Shown: positions 17,037 through 27,519, counted from the first letter of the stretch. The stretch: DNA of 64,000 nucleotides from Lederbergia citrisecunda (GCF_018343695.1 NZ_JAGYPJ010000001.1:507001-571000), one strand, 5' to 3'. Numbers and translations: made by a program. The notes: generated by a model not told the origin, from the sequence alone.

Positions 17037-19277
17037 ATGCGAAACACATTATTTTTTGCTGAAGTTAAACAAATATTTAAGAATAAGAAACTACTAATTC
17101 CCCTTATTGCTGTGATGCTCGTACCAATATTGTATAGTGGAATGTTCTTATGGGCGTTTTGGGATCCGTATGATCGTCTTAGCGATTTACCAGTAGCGGT
17201 CGTAAATAGTGACGAAGGAGCCGTTTTTGAGGATAAAGAATTGCAGTTGGGAAATGAACTTGTTGAAAAATTGATGGAGAGTAAGGATTTTGATTTCCAA
17301 GTTGTTGAAAGCAAACAAGCTTATAAAAACCTTGAAAATCAGAAATATTATATGCTCATTGAAATCCCTGAGCATTTTTCAGAAAATGCGACTACCCTTT
17401 TAGATGAACATCCTAAAAAGTTGGAATTAAAATATATACCTAATGAAAGCTATAATTTTTTATCTGCGCAAATCGGGGAAACAGCTATAAAAGAAATAAA
17501 ATCAGCTGTATCAAAAGAAGTCGTAGCGACTTACTCAGAAACGATGTTTGATAAAATAAAAGAAATGGGCAACGGATTCGCACAAGCAAGTGACGGTGCA
17601 AAAGAATTATATGATGGAGCAGGAAAACTTAATAATGGCTCGATAACTCTGAAAGAAGGATTAGATGAACTAGCTGAAAAATCGATTGAGTTTAATAACG
17701 GTGTTTCTAAAGTGCAATCTGGAAGTGATGAGTTAGCTCAAGGAGCCGGAAATCTTGCAAATGGAATTACACAATTAAAAGAAGGACATGGAAAGCTCGT
17801 AGATGGAGCAGTTGCTGCAAATAAAGGCGTTCAGACATTATCGAGTGGAGCCAATACTTTAAATGCAGGTTTTAAAAATGCGGATAAAGCAATGGGGGAC
17901 GTCATTTCCGGGGCAACTCAAATACAAGATAAAACAGGCTTTTTAGCGAATAAATTAGCTGAATTTCAAACAGGTGCCGGCGAAGTTGCAAAAGGTGCAA
18001 GTGATTTACATGCAGGAATCAAACAAATGCAAGAGCAACTCGTAAACATTGATAATCAGTTAGCCGACTTACCTTTACCTGATGAAATAAAGAAACAAAT
18101 TGGAAACCAATTGAAAGCTAATCTTGAAGCAGGTATTGCAAAACTTGAGGCTGGAAGTAGTGCAGTCGAAAAAGGAACTGAAACATTACATTCTTCTTCA
18201 AAAGAAATTCAAAAAGGTGCAAGCACATTAGCTGAGAAAATGGGTGAATTAACAAAAGGGCAAAATCAATTAAAATCAGGATTGGATGAACTTTCCTCCG
18301 GTTCAGGAGAACTATTAAACGGAATTCAAGCATTAGAAGGAGGACAAAATCAATTATTAAGTGGAATTTCATTATTTGATGAAAAGTTAACAGAAGTTAG
18401 TGAAGGAGCAAATAAGCTTTCAAATGGGGCAACAACATTAAGTGGTGGAATGAAGGAATTAGCTTCAGGTTCTTCAAAACTTAGTGATGGAAGCAATCAA
18501 TTAGCGGGCGGCACTAAAGACCTTGTAGATGGGATGAAAAAGCTTGAAGATGGATCCGCTGAGATGAAGGATAAGCTTTCGGACGCTGGAGATCAGGTAA
18601 AAGATATAAAAACAAACGATGACACGTACGATATGATGGGTGAACCGATTACAGTAGATAAAAAGGCACTCAATGAGGTACCAAACTATGGAACAGGATT
18701 TGCACCATACTTTTTATCATTAGGTCTTTTCGTTGGGGCATTATTGATTTCAATCGTTTTTCCTCTAATAGAGCCTGCGATTTTACCGAAGAATGGAATT
18801 AGTTGGTTTATTGGGAAATTTGGTGTACTTACAATAGTGGGAATCATCCAATCATTACTAGCTGATGCCATCATGTTATTTGGTCTCAAAATAGAAGTTG
18901 AAAGTGTACCTCTCTTTATTTTGACAACAATTGTTACAAGTCTAACATTTGTAGCACTAATCCAATTTTTAGTGACATTGTTTGGAGATCCTGGTCGCTT
19001 TATTGCTATCGTTATTCTCATTTTGCAACTGACGACAAGTGCTGGAACGTTCCCACTTGAGCTAATTCCTCAACAGCTGCAGCCGTTTAATGTATTTTTG
19101 CCGATGACCTATTCAGTTCAAGCATATAAAGCAGTCATTTCTAGTGGCGACTTCAGCTTTATGTGGCATAATATAGCTATCTTAAGTTTATTTGCCATTG
19201 GTTGTATGGTGATGACATTTGGATTCTTTCAATATAAACATAAAAGACAATTTTCTGTATTAAATAGTCACGCATAA
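17037..19277 (+). CDS. yhgE: YhgE/Pip-family membrane protein
   Basis: A 746-residue protein with an N-terminal membrane segment (residues 18-42), a long extracellular region, and about five or six C-terminal membrane segments (from residue 550). The central 200-520 region is made of short repeats with a recurring SG-x-x-L-x-x-G spacing (for example ANKLSNGATTLSGGMKEL), likely coiled coil. The C-terminal half has ABC-2-permease character. Homologues include phage receptors (Pip) and type VII secretion proteins (EsaA). Transcription is probably under YhgD. Confidence 0.92.
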   Translation: MRNTLFFAEVKQIFKNKKLLIPLIAVMLVPILYSGMFLWAFWDPYDRLSDLPVAVVNSDEGAVFEDKELQLGNELVEKLMESKDFDFQVVESKQAYKNLENQKYYMLIEIPEHFSENATTLLDEHPKKLELKYIPNESYNFLSAQIGETAIKEIKSAVSKEVVATYSETMFDKIKEMGNGFAQASDGAKELYDGAGKLNNGSITLKEGLDELAEKSIEFNNGVSKVQSGSDELAQGAGNLANGITQLKEGHGKLVDGAVAANKGVQTLSSGANTLNAGFKNADKAMGDVISGATQIQDKTGFLANKLAEFQTGAGEVAKGASDLHAGIKQMQEQLVNIDNQLADLPLPDEIKKQIGNQLKANLEAGIAKLEAGSSAVEKGTETLHSSSKEIQKGASTLAEKMGELTKGQNQLKSGLDELSSGSGELLNGIQALEGGQNQLLSGISLFDEKLTEVSEGANKLSNGATTLSGGMKELASGSSKLSDGSNQLAGGTKDLVDGMKKLEDGSAEMKDKLSDAGDQVKDIKTNDDTYDMMGEPITVDKKALNEVPNYGTGFAPYFLSLGLFVGALLISIVFPLIEPAILPKNGISWFIGKFGVLTIVGIIQSLLADAIMLFGLKIEVESVPLFILTTIVTSLTFVALIQFLVTLFGDPGRFIAIVILILQLTTSAGTFPLELIPQQLQPFNVFLPMTYSVQAYKAVISSGDFSFMWHNIAILSLFAIGCMVMTFGFFQYKHKRQFSVLNSHA

Positions 19278-19294
19278 CAAAAGGATCTGAACAT

Positions 19295-19345
19295 AAATGG
19301 GTGGCCAGTAGTCGTAAAACGACTATCCGGCCACCCATTTTATTT
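19295..19345. terminator. Bidirectional terminator between yhgE and the SCO gene
   Basis: A long stem, AAATGGGTGGCC/GGCCACCCATTT outside and TAGTCG/CGACTA inside, is followed by TTATTTT on the plus strand. It lies between two convergent genes. Confidence 0.88.
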
Positions 19346-19918
19346 TCATTGTTTATTCGCAGCTTTAATATCTTTTATAATTTGTTTGAATGGAACATCC
19401 TCGTTTCCAGGATAATCTGCAATAATTTCTCCTTTTTTATTTAGGAGATAAAATCTTACACCGTGTATAACTTGGTCATCATTTTTGGGTTTCTTAATGA
19501 TAGTTTTAAAGTTTTTTGGGCCGTAGTCCTCAATTTCCTTTTGTGAATATCCTGTCAAAAAATGCCAAGTTGAAAAATCTGCATCGAAGGCTTCACCATA
19601 TTTTTTCAACGCATCTGGTGTATCAATTTCAGGATCGATGCTGAAAGAAACGAAGTGGATATCTTCTAATCCAGCATCTTTTACTTCTTGTTGAAGCTGG
19701 CTCATATTCGAGGTCATTGGTGGACAAACAGTCGTACAGTTAGTAAAAACAAAATCCGCTACCCATACTTTGCCTTTTAAATCATTAAGACCTAGTGGTT
19801 TACCATCTTGGTCTGTATAATTAAAATCTTTTATTGGGCTTCCGCTTTTAGGAGCCGAAGAACATGCACTTAATAAGAGAAGAATAGAACATAAAAAGAC
19901 AAAAAATCGTTTTTTCAT
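19346..19918 (-). CDS. SCO-family copper chaperone lipoprotein
   Basis: A 190-residue lipoprotein with a signal and lipobox (LLLSAC), then a thioredoxin-like SCO domain. The copper-binding pair is TNCTTVCPPM (CxxxC) and the distal ligand is the His of VIHGVRFYL. SCO proteins deliver copper to the CuA site of cytochrome c oxidase outside the membrane. It matches B. subtilis YpmQ (BsSco), although that gene lies elsewhere in B. subtilis. No oxidase genes are nearby. Confidence 0.92.
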   Translation of the reverse strand: MKKRFFVFLCSILLLLSACSSAPKSGSPIKDFNYTDQDGKPLGLNDLKGKVWVADFVFTNCTTVCPPMTSNMSQLQQEVKDAGLEDIHFVSFSIDPEIDTPDALKKYGEAFDADFSTWHFLTGYSQKEIEDYGPKNFKTIIKKPKNDDQVIHGVRFYLLNKKGEIIADYPGNEDVPFKQIIKDIKAANKQ

Positions 19919-20282
19919 ACACGAAAAAACCTCCTAAAAATCAATGCTTGCCTTCATTATATAATAATAGTTAAAGTTATTGGATAGTACAGTAGATTGT
20001 TCGGAAATTCTCCAAATATATGGCTAGAAAAGTGCAAACCACACGAAGCAGCTATCGCAGGATTTCGATCCAAGATTTTCGATAAAAGAACTAAGACGAG
20101 GTCGGAAAAGAGAAGGTGCTAAAACTGGAGTGATAAGCAAATGATCTATACACCTGGAAGCTGATATTCCCTTCTGGGCTAGAGGTTATTTGACTAAGAA
20201 ACCTAGCGTGTCTGTTTACCTTAGACTTTATAAAGTAAGTAAATATAAAACGGCAGAAACTTATATACTTGCATAAGAAGTG
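19919..20282. other. Gene-free stretch
   Basis: I see no supportable gene. Short open stretches exist on the plus strand (for example near 20,035-20,140 and 20,180-20,276) without ribosome-binding sites or recognisable products. They may be remnants of decayed genes. Confidence 0.45.
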
Positions 20283-20312
20283 AAAAAAGGAAGCGAAGGT
20301 CCGCTTCCTTTT
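20283..20312. terminator. Terminator of the MFS gene
   Basis: 7-bp stem GGAAGCG/CGCTTCC with a 6-base loop; the minus-strand tail is six T residues. It overlaps the MFS stop codon. Confidence 0.87.
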
Positions 20313-21816
20313 AAGAATGTGCTTTTTTCACAGGCACAATAACCCGTTCCTTACTCATCATAAAAATAAATATGACCGCTAACAAAGCTGGAATAAGTGC
20401 CCACATAAAAGTGTGAGCAATTGAATTAGATAATGCATCCGTAATTTTCTCTAAAACAGGTGCTGGTATTTCTTTACGTGTTTCCGGGGATAAAAGCTCC
20501 CTGGAATCGCCAAAGCCTTTACCATTTCCCATCCCAGCAAATTCTTTAGTTAATGAATTCGTGAACAAATTTCTTTGAATAATTCCGTAAATCGTGATCC
20601 CTAGGGTCATTCCAAGAGAACGAAAGAATGTAAGGGATGACGTTGCGGCACCACGCTGGCGCATATCAAAATTATGAATAGCCGACATACTTAATGTTGA
20701 GAAATTGAAACCTACTCCATAGCCGGTAATGATCATAAATATAGTTACCACCAAACGAGATGTATCAGGGGTCAGTGTACCTAATAAAAATATACCGGTG
20801 ATAAAAAAGATACCTGACAAAATCATGATATTACGATAACTCGTCTTAGTCGTTAATAATCCACCTGATTGACTGCCGAAAACAGACCCGAGCATCATCG
20901 GAGTTAAAATGAGCCCGGAATTTGTAGCAGTCCCGCCGAAAACTCCTTGAATATAGATTGGTATGTAAATCGTTGCGATAATGAAAGTTGCACCGTAAAA
21001 AAATGCAATCGCGTTACTCGTAGCGAATAGCCGTTTTCTAAACATTTGAAAAGAAATGATCGGTTCCGTTGCTTTTCTCTCAACAAATAAGAAGGTTATA
21101 AAGAATGCTGTGAATAAGCTAAATAATCCTATGATAATCAAGGAATCCCATGCATATTGATTCCCACCAAGTTCAAGAGCGAACATTAAACAAACAACTG
21201 CCCCTATGAGAGTAAAAGCTCCAAACCAATCAATTTTCTGTGACCTGTGTTCAAGTGATTCCTTATAAAAGAAAGAAATTAATAAAAACGAGATGATCCC
21301 AATTGGAATATTGATAAAAAATATCCAATGCCATCCGATATATTCTGAAATATATGCACCAAGAAGCGGACCGAAAAGACTTGACGTCCCAAAAACAGCT
21401 CCAAACAGTCCAGTCATTTTACCGCGTTTTTCAGCTGGAAAAATATCAAACACAATTGTAAAGGCAATTGGCATCAATGCGCCTCCACCTAAACCTTGTA
21501 TTGCCCGATAAATACTTAGTTGTGTTATCGTATTTGCAGTTCCACACAGAATAGAACCAAATAAGAAAAAAACTAATCCAAAAATAAAAAAACGTTTGCG
21601 ACCATACATATCCGATAATTTACCGAAGATAGGCGTTCCTGCCATAACAGTCACCAAATAGGCTGATGTCACCCATACAAATTTATCAAAACCACCTAAA
21701 TCGGCAACAATCGTACCCATGGATGTCGCTACTATCGTATTATCCATTGCAGCCATTAAGATAGCTAACAATAACCCAGTTACGACCAAGCCTAACCTAT
21801 TGTTCTTTTCTGCCAT
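20311..21816 (-). CDS. MFS drug exporter, DHA2 (14-TM) group
   Basis: A 501-residue proton-driven exporter with many hydrophobic segments. Motif A reads GKLSDMYGRKR, the first helix carries MDNTIVATS (motif D1 of the 14-helix group), and motif C reads FGPLLGAYI. Such proteins export cationic drugs or dyes; the substrate cannot be read from sequence. It is monocistronic. No local regulator gene is visible beside it. Confidence 0.9.
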   Translation of the reverse strand: MAEKNNRLGLVVTGLLLAILMAAMDNTIVATSMGTIVADLGGFDKFVWVTSAYLVTVMAGTPIFGKLSDMYGRKRFFIFGLVFFLFGSILCGTANTITQLSIYRAIQGLGGGALMPIAFTIVFDIFPAEKRGKMTGLFGAVFGTSSLFGPLLGAYISEYIGWHWIFFINIPIGIISFLLISFFYKESLEHRSQKIDWFGAFTLIGAVVCLMFALELGGNQYAWDSLIIIGLFSLFTAFFITFLFVERKATEPIISFQMFRKRLFATSNAIAFFYGATFIIATIYIPIYIQGVFGGTATNSGLILTPMMLGSVFGSQSGGLLTTKTSYRNIMILSGIFFITGIFLLGTLTPDTSRLVVTIFMIITGYGVGFNFSTLSMSAIHNFDMRQRGAATSSLTFFRSLGMTLGITIYGIIQRNLFTNSLTKEFAGMGNGKGFGDSRELLSPETRKEIPAPVLEKITDALSNSIAHTFMWALIPALLAVIFIFMMSKERVIVPVKKAHS

Positions 21817-21917
21817 AATTTACTCCTCTCCAAATTCAATGAACTACAGTACAACTAGGTTAACACTATTGCCAAACAAAAAAAGATACTGATAATATTA
21901 TAAACATATTTATATGT

Positions 21918-22055
21918 CTATTCATCAATATCCTTTAATTTTTTGGGTTGCTTTTTTGTACGGAAAACGCTTAAATTTACAATTAAATAGATTGACTCTT
22001 CAATTATTGCAAATGCAATGAAAGGAATAGATAGGTAGAGAATCCAGTCCCACAT
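21918..22055 (-). CDS. Small membrane protein, 45 residues
   Basis: ATG 22055 follows GGAAGGTG. The peptide has one hydrophobic segment (WILYLSIPFIAFAIIEE) and a basic tail (FRTKKQPKKLKDIDE). It lies upstream of the MFS gene on the same strand. The family is not recognised. Ribosome-binding site and membrane pattern support it. Confidence 0.6.
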   Translation of the reverse strand: MWDWILYLSIPFIAFAIIEESIYLIVNLSVFRTKKQPKKLKDIDE

Positions 22056-22250
22056 AAAAGCACCTTCCTTTACAAATCAAAATAAAGTAGTATATAAAAT
22101 ATACAAATTTTGGCAAGGTGTGTCAAAGACTTTTTTAAAAGTTAAGAAAATAATGCTTTTTTAATATATATTTTTGGATATGTGGATGGACTGAAGTTTG
22201 TTTGTCGTTGAGCAAACTGCTATTACTTTACCAATGGGGAGATGATGTTT

Positions 22251-22676
22251 TTGATTAGAGAATTAGAGAGTACGGAAGATATTGTATCTGCATTTCAAGT
22301 TATGAAACATTTAAGAACTCATCTTGATGAAGAGTCGTATATAGCGATAGTTCGGCAAGCGCAAGAAAAAGAGAATTACAGATTAGCAGCTTACTATGAT
22401 CACAATGGAAAGATTGTTGCAGTTGTAGGATTTATGCCAATGATTACTCTGTATTATGGTCATTACATATGGGTGTGTGATTTAGTGACATCCCCTAAAG
22501 AAAGGTCAAAGGGGTATGGTGAACAGTTGTTATCCTATGTTCACGATTGGGCAAAAGCAAATGGTTACGAAAAAGTAGCATTATCTTCTGGCTTGCAACG
22601 TGAGGACGCACATCGTTTTTATGAAGAGAAAATGAAATATGACAAGGTCAGTTATGTATTTTTAAAAAATGTATAA
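22251..22676 (+). CDS. GNAT acetyltransferase
   Basis: A 141-residue single-domain acetyltransferase. The acetyl-CoA-binding motif A is visible as DLVTSPKERSKGYGEQLL (R/Q-x-x-G-x-G/A type), with a late HRFYEE helix. The acceptor is unknown. TTG 22251 lies nine bases after GGGGAG; ATGs at 22242 and 22245 sit too close to it. It begins a run of accessory genes on the plus strand. Confidence 0.8.
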   Translation: MIRELESTEDIVSAFQVMKHLRTHLDEESYIAIVRQAQEKENYRLAAYYDHNGKIVAVVGFMPMITLYYGHYIWVCDLVTSPKERSKGYGEQLLSYVHDWAKANGYEKVALSSGLQREDAHRFYEEKMKYDKVSYVFLKNV

Positions 22677-22697
22677 TCGTAATGAAGGAGATCAATG

Positions 22698-23066
22698 ATG
22701 GAAAAATTACAAAATTATTATCGCAGCTTTGAAACAGAAATGGGATACAATCGCTTTGATAAAAACAGCTTTAAAGCTAATCAAACATTTCTACTATACA
22801 TACATATGTTATTAACGACTGAAGTCGCGGAGGTTGCCGAGGAATTTAGGAGTATGTTTGATCTGTCAGAGAAATATCTATCTGAAGGATACACAGATAT
22901 CGAAGCAATGGAAATGGCGAAAGAGTCCATTAGAGAAGATTTAGGTAAAGAATTAGCAGATTGCCTAGCTTATTTACTGAAACTTGCAAATCATTTTGAA
23001 TATGATCTTGAAACAGAGTTATATTCGAAACTAGAGGAAATTAAGGCTACAAGGAAGAGATATTGA
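22698..23066 (+). CDS. MazG-like nucleotide pyrophosphohydrolase
   Basis: A 122-residue helical protein with the MazG metal-binding signature: TTEVAEVAEEF (ExxE) followed by GKELADCLAYLLKLA (ExxD). Members hydrolyse non-canonical or excess nucleoside triphosphates to monophosphates; the substrate here is unknown. ATG 22698 is seven bases after AAGGAG, better than ATG 22695. It lies 21 bases past the GNAT gene, so cotranscription is likely. Confidence 0.75.
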   Translation: MEKLQNYYRSFETEMGYNRFDKNSFKANQTFLLYIHMLLTTEVAEVAEEFRSMFDLSEKYLSEGYTDIEAMEMAKESIREDLGKELADCLAYLLKLANHFEYDLETELYSKLEEIKATRKRY

Positions 23067-23083
23067 AACAAGGAGGGGAATAA

Positions 23084-23692
23084 TTGGAGCTACTATGTGA
23101 ATCTAATAGCATGAATGATTATTTAAAAGAGTCAGATGTAGTAGATTATTCTCATCCAGTTATCGTACAGACTCGAAAAGAGCTTTTTTATGAGAGTCTG
23201 ACTGATATTGAGAAAGTAAAAATTGCATTTGAATATGTTCGAGATCAAATTCATCACTCTTGGGATATACAAAGTACTAAGGTAACTTGTCGAGCCTCAG
23301 AAGTACTAATTCATCGTGAAGGAATATGTTATGCCAAATCCAGTTTATTGGCGGCTTTGTTACGTGCGGAAAAGGTGCCCACTGGGTTTTGTTATCAAAG
23401 ACTTATGATATTTGATAGCCCGGAAAAAGGTTATTCATTGCATGCATTTAATGGGGTGTTTTTATCGTCCTTAAACAAGTGGATTCGTCTTGATGCTCGT
23501 GGAAATAAGCCTGGTGTACAAGCAGAATTTTCTATCAATGAGGAAATTTTGGCTTTTCCTGTTAGGGAGTATCTGGATGAAATAGATTATCTTACAATAT
23601 ATGTTGAACCGAATCAACAAACAATCGCTGTATTGGAAAATAGTAAAAATGCCTTGAAAATGTATCAACACGATTTACCGTCATTTATTTGA
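23084..23692 (+). CDS. Transglutaminase-like cysteine protease-fold protein
   Basis: A 202-residue protein with a transglutaminase core. The catalytic Cys lies in GICYAKSSLLAALLRA, the His in SLHAFNGVF, and the Asp in IRLDARGN. Bacterial members act as peptidases or amide-bond enzymes; the substrate is not known. It starts at TTG 23084 after GGAGGGG and lies 17 bases past the MazG-like gene, so the first three accessory genes may form one operon. Confidence 0.78.
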   Translation: MELLCESNSMNDYLKESDVVDYSHPVIVQTRKELFYESLTDIEKVKIAFEYVRDQIHHSWDIQSTKVTCRASEVLIHREGICYAKSSLLAALLRAEKVPTGFCYQRLMIFDSPEKGYSLHAFNGVFLSSLNKWIRLDARGNKPGVQAEFSINEEILAFPVREYLDEIDYLTIYVEPNQQTIAVLENSKNALKMYQHDLPSFI

Positions 23693-23732
23693 GTGGCGGT
23701 ATTTTTATTAGTATTTTTAGAATTTTCTTCCT

Positions 23733-23836
23733 AGACAAAAAATCGCTCTAAGAGTAACGATGAATCGTTCAATTTTCCCTCTTGAGACAAAAAGTTGTAC
23801 AAGGAGTAATGATGAAGCATTTAAAGGTACTCTTTA
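23733..23836. repeat. Two diverged 52-bp tandem repeats
   Basis: AGACAAAAA followed by a conserved AGTAA-GATGAA segment starts at 23733 and again at 23785, exactly 52 bases apart. The copies differ in the middle. The region, between the transglutaminase-like gene and the next GNAT gene, has no gene. Confidence 0.6.
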
Positions 23837-23958
23837 TAGGCAAATACTCCTTTTAAGGGTTACAATGCAAGTTCATTTTCTTACTACTCGTTATGGATTT
23901 TTGTCTCTGTAAGGTAGATGGCTTCAAAAATACTTTGTTTTAGAAAGGATGAGGTTTA

Positions 23959-24393
23959 ATGGACATATCTTATTTTACTGATCTACCTGATAATGAAATC
24001 ATGACAGGAATTTTGCAAATTCATGAGGGTATTTTTCAAGATTCTTCAATAATGGTTAAGAAAATGGAAAATAAACGAAACTTACTAATCCATGTAGCTT
24101 CCATAAATTCAAAAGTAGTTGGTTACAAAATTGGATACGAAATTTCGAATGAGAAATTCTACAGTTGGCTTGGTGGTGTAGATACAACCTTTAGAAATCT
24201 AGGAATTGCCACTAAGTTAATGGAGAAACAACACCAGTATCTGATAGATAAAGGATATAAAATAGTCCAAACGAAAACAAAAAACAAATGGAGGCAAATG
24301 CTGATTTTAAACATAAAAAATGGATTTAATATTATGGATACATATATTGATAAAAATGGCGAGATCAAAATTATACTTGAAAAAAATTTGTAG
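23959..24393 (+). CDS. GNAT acetyltransferase
   Basis: A 144-residue acetyltransferase. Motif A is TFRNLGIATKLMEKQ after the GGVDT strand; an NIKNGF helix precedes the C-terminal strands. The substrate is unknown. ATG 23959 follows AAAGGATGAGG. Confidence 0.78.
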   Translation: MDISYFTDLPDNEIMTGILQIHEGIFQDSSIMVKKMENKRNLLIHVASINSKVVGYKIGYEISNEKFYSWLGGVDTTFRNLGIATKLMEKQHQYLIDKGYKIVQTKTKNKWRQMLILNIKNGFNIMDTYIDKNGEIKIILEKNL

Positions 24394-24432
24394 TCGAAGC
24401 CTTGTTTCTTGAAGTGTTGGAGGGGATTGTGA

Positions 24433-25059
24433 ATGAAGATTTCTGAATTGAAATTTGAAGATCTTTCAGATGAACTAATGACGAAACTTCTATATAGTGA
24501 CATAAATGACGACCTTAAAAAAGGCGATTGCATTATGGTTTTTGGGAGTAGTAAAGCAGTCCAATATAGGCTGCCAAAAGCATTACAGTTATACCATGAG
24601 GGCAGGGCAAATAAACTTTTATTTTCTGGTGGGGTAGCTTGGAATGGAAATTCATTTCCAGAAGCTATAATATTAAAAAATAAAGCTCTAGAGCTAGGAG
24701 TACCAGAAGAAGATATTTTGGTTGAAACGATTTCAACACATACGAAGGAAAATATTTTGGCCTCATTATTAGTATTAGATAGATATTTTGATTTACACAA
24801 AATAGAAAGACTCCTAATCGTAACAGCTAGTTATCACATGCGGAGAACATTTTTGACCTTAAAAACGTATATGCCAGATTGGATTGAATTTTCTCTTTGT
24901 CCGGCAGAAGACCAAAGTACAAAAAAGGATAATTGGTTTTTAAATGTACACGGGAGGAAGAGGGTTACGGAAGAGTCGCGAAAAATCATATCGTATATAA
25001 AAGAAGGTGCAATTGTTGACTGGACCCTTCCGGGAAAATTGATAATAAATGATCAGTAA
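24433..25059 (+). CDS. YdcF-like DUF218 protein
   Basis: A 208-residue cytosolic protein of the YdcF/SanA (DUF218) family. Features are the IMVFGSS strand, the RLPKALQLYHEGRANKLLFS region with the GG that follows, and the late TASYHMRRT motif. Some homologues bind S-adenosylmethionine and others affect the cell envelope; the role here is unknown. GGAGGGG precedes ATG 24433. Its end overlaps the opposite-strand gene at 25053 by seven bases. Confidence 0.82.
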   Translation: MKISELKFEDLSDELMTKLLYSDINDDLKKGDCIMVFGSSKAVQYRLPKALQLYHEGRANKLLFSGGVAWNGNSFPEAIILKNKALELGVPEEDILVETISTHTKENILASLLVLDRYFDLHKIERLLIVTASYHMRRTFLTLKTYMPDWIEFSLCPAEDQSTKKDNWFLNVHGRKRVTEESRKIISYIKEGAIVDWTLPGKLIINDQ

Positions 25060-25193
25060 TCAATTTCTTCATAGTCTTTAGGTTGAGGTACTGGTTGCCC
25101 ACTTTCTTGGTCAAAATAGTCATCTACTGATTGTTTGCGATCATTTTTAATATCGTTTTTCTTAGTTTTATTATGCTTTTTTTCTTTTTTCAA
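25053..25193 (-). CDS. Small hydrophilic protein, 46 residues
   Basis: TTG 25193 lies seven bases after GGAGAG. The product is highly charged: a lysine-rich N-terminus (KKEKKHNKTKKND) and an acidic, proline-containing C-terminus (QPVPQPKDYEEIDY). It resembles the small disordered proteins common in Bacillaceae, but I cannot name a family. It is convergent with the DUF218 gene. Confidence 0.6.
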   Translation of the reverse strand: MKKEKKHNKTKKNDIKNDRKQSVDDYFDQESGQPVPQPKDYEEIDY

Positions 25194-25270
25194 ATGAATG
25201 CTCTCCTTTTTTTTATTTAAAAATATTATGCATTATTTAAGTGGAAAATATGTGAGAAAGTTGGGTTGGA

Positions 25271-25626
25271 CTAGTAATCCCGAACCCGTCCAGTAAATCT
25301 GAAACTGCGGCCAGTAACATCGTGGTAAAGGCCAGTAAATCCGAACCCTGCCAGTAATTATGTCGTGACGGCCAGTAAATCCGAAACTATGGCCAGTATA
25401 ATCGTAGTAACGGCCAGTAAATCTGAAACTGTAGCCAGTAACTTTGTCGTGACGGCCAGTAAATCTGAAACTATGGCCAGTAACATCGTAGTAACTGCCA
25501 ACTAAATCCGAAACCGCGGTCAGTAACATCATGGTAGCAGCCAGTAAACCCGGAAACTGCAGTCGGTAATATTGTGTTCACGGACAGTACTCCAAAAACA
25601 ATGGCTAGTAAGAAGGCTCAAAGGAA
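25271..25626. repeat. Tandem array of 17 units of 21 bp
   Basis: CCAGTA or a one- or two-base variant begins each unit, at 25271, 25290, 25311, 25332, 25351, 25372, 25393, 25414, 25435, 25456, 25477, 25498, 25520, 25541, 25563, 25584 and 25605. Most steps are exactly 21 bases; a few are 19 or 22. Two unit types alternate (CCAGTAAATCTGAAACT... and CCAGTAACATCGTGGTA...), so the higher-order period is 42 bp. The long frame it leaves open on the minus strand is a by-product of the period being a multiple of three. Confidence 0.9.
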
Positions 25627-25781
25627 CATTAGAATTAAGGAATGTCCTAAGATTAAATATAGAAAGAAAGACTTTATCGTCTAATTTATTTACCTGTCTG
25701 AAATTGCCCAAAATCATTGAATGTGAATGATTATGGTAAAATCATAATTGTACGATTTTATAAAACTTGAATTAACTATAG

Positions 25782-26540
<759 letters not shown>

Positions 26541-26658
26541 TGCGTAAAAACTTGAAGCTCCCAAAACGATATATAAAAATTGACAAAACAAAGCAGAAAG
26601 AGACAGGATGACGAGCTCTGATGTTGCTATGATTTATTCAAGGGAAGGGGGCTGCTAT

Positions 26659-27510
26659 ATGGCATGGGTTGAATCTTTACAAAAGGCAATTGATTATATA
26701 GAAGATCATTTGCTGGATGATATGACGATTGAGCAAATTGCACTACAGGCAAACTCATCGCAATTTCATTTCCACCGAACATTTTCGATTTTAACGGATA
26801 TGACCGTTGGCGAATATATCAGACGGCGTAGGCTGACATTAGCCGCGCAAGAACTAATAAGAACAAATGAGAAGATCATTGATTTAGCCCTAAAATATGG
26901 CTATGACTCTCCCGAGGCTTTCTCAAAAGCTTTTCGAAGACAACATGGAATCAGCCCAACAGAAGCACGAAAAAAAATGGGAAAGCTGAAATCATATAAC
27001 CGCTTGGTAATCCAAGTGAGTCTGAAAGGGGCAGAGCCAATGCAATACAAAATTGTAGAAAGAGAAAGTTTTCAAGTAGTGGGAGTAAAGGAAAGTTTTT
27101 CTTGTGAAAACGGTGAGAACTTAATCGGCATTCCAAAAATGTGGGAAAAAGTACATCAAGAAGGAATTGTGGACACACTGGTAAAAGTTAATGATGGGAC
27201 ACTAAAAGGGATATTAGGTGTTTGTGACCCATTATCGAACAGAGTGATAAATTATTGGGTTGCAACAGCATCTGAAAGTGAAGGTTCAAATGGCTTAGAG
27301 AACTTGACAATTCCTGCATCCAAATGGTCTGTATTTGAAGTTCATGGTCCTATGCCGGATGCCATGCAAAATGCGTGGAAAAAAATCGTCTCTGAATGGT
27401 TTCCGTCAAGCGGCTATGCACATGCCGGTACACCAGACTTAGAAGTTTATACAGATGACAATCCATCCAGCCCAGATTGCTATTCAGAAATATGGATTCC
27501 AGTAAAATAA
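26659..27510 (+). CDS. AraC-family regulator with GyrI-like effector domain
   Basis: A 283-residue regulator. Residues 1-110 carry two AraC helix-turn-helix motifs (MTIEQIALQANSSQFHFHR and IIDLALKYGYDSPEAFSKAF), and residues about 125-283 form a GyrI/BmrR-type small-molecule-binding domain (from YKIVERESFQVVGV). Such proteins often respond to drugs or peptides. ATG 26659 follows AGGGGG; the frame extends 17 codons upstream without a better site. A strong terminator follows. The target genes are not evident. Confidence 0.85.
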   Translation: MAWVESLQKAIDYIEDHLLDDMTIEQIALQANSSQFHFHRTFSILTDMTVGEYIRRRRLTLAAQELIRTNEKIIDLALKYGYDSPEAFSKAFRRQHGISPTEARKKMGKLKSYNRLVIQVSLKGAEPMQYKIVERESFQVVGVKESFSCENGENLIGIPKMWEKVHQEGIVDTLVKVNDGTLKGILGVCDPLSNRVINYWVATASESEGSNGLENLTIPASKWSVFEVHGPMPDAMQNAWKKIVSEWFPSSGYAHAGTPDLEVYTDDNPSSPDCYSEIWIPVK

Positions 27511-27519
27511 TATTTTTTC

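Noticed and set aside
25233-25532. A 99-codon minus-strand frame with repeated TGxSFxFTG-like segments
   Set aside because: It is the translation of the 21-bp array, whose period is a multiple of three. No ribosome-binding site and no conserved product are visible.
25271-25626. CRISPR array
   Set aside because: The 21-bp units have no unique spacers; the alternating halves are related to each other.
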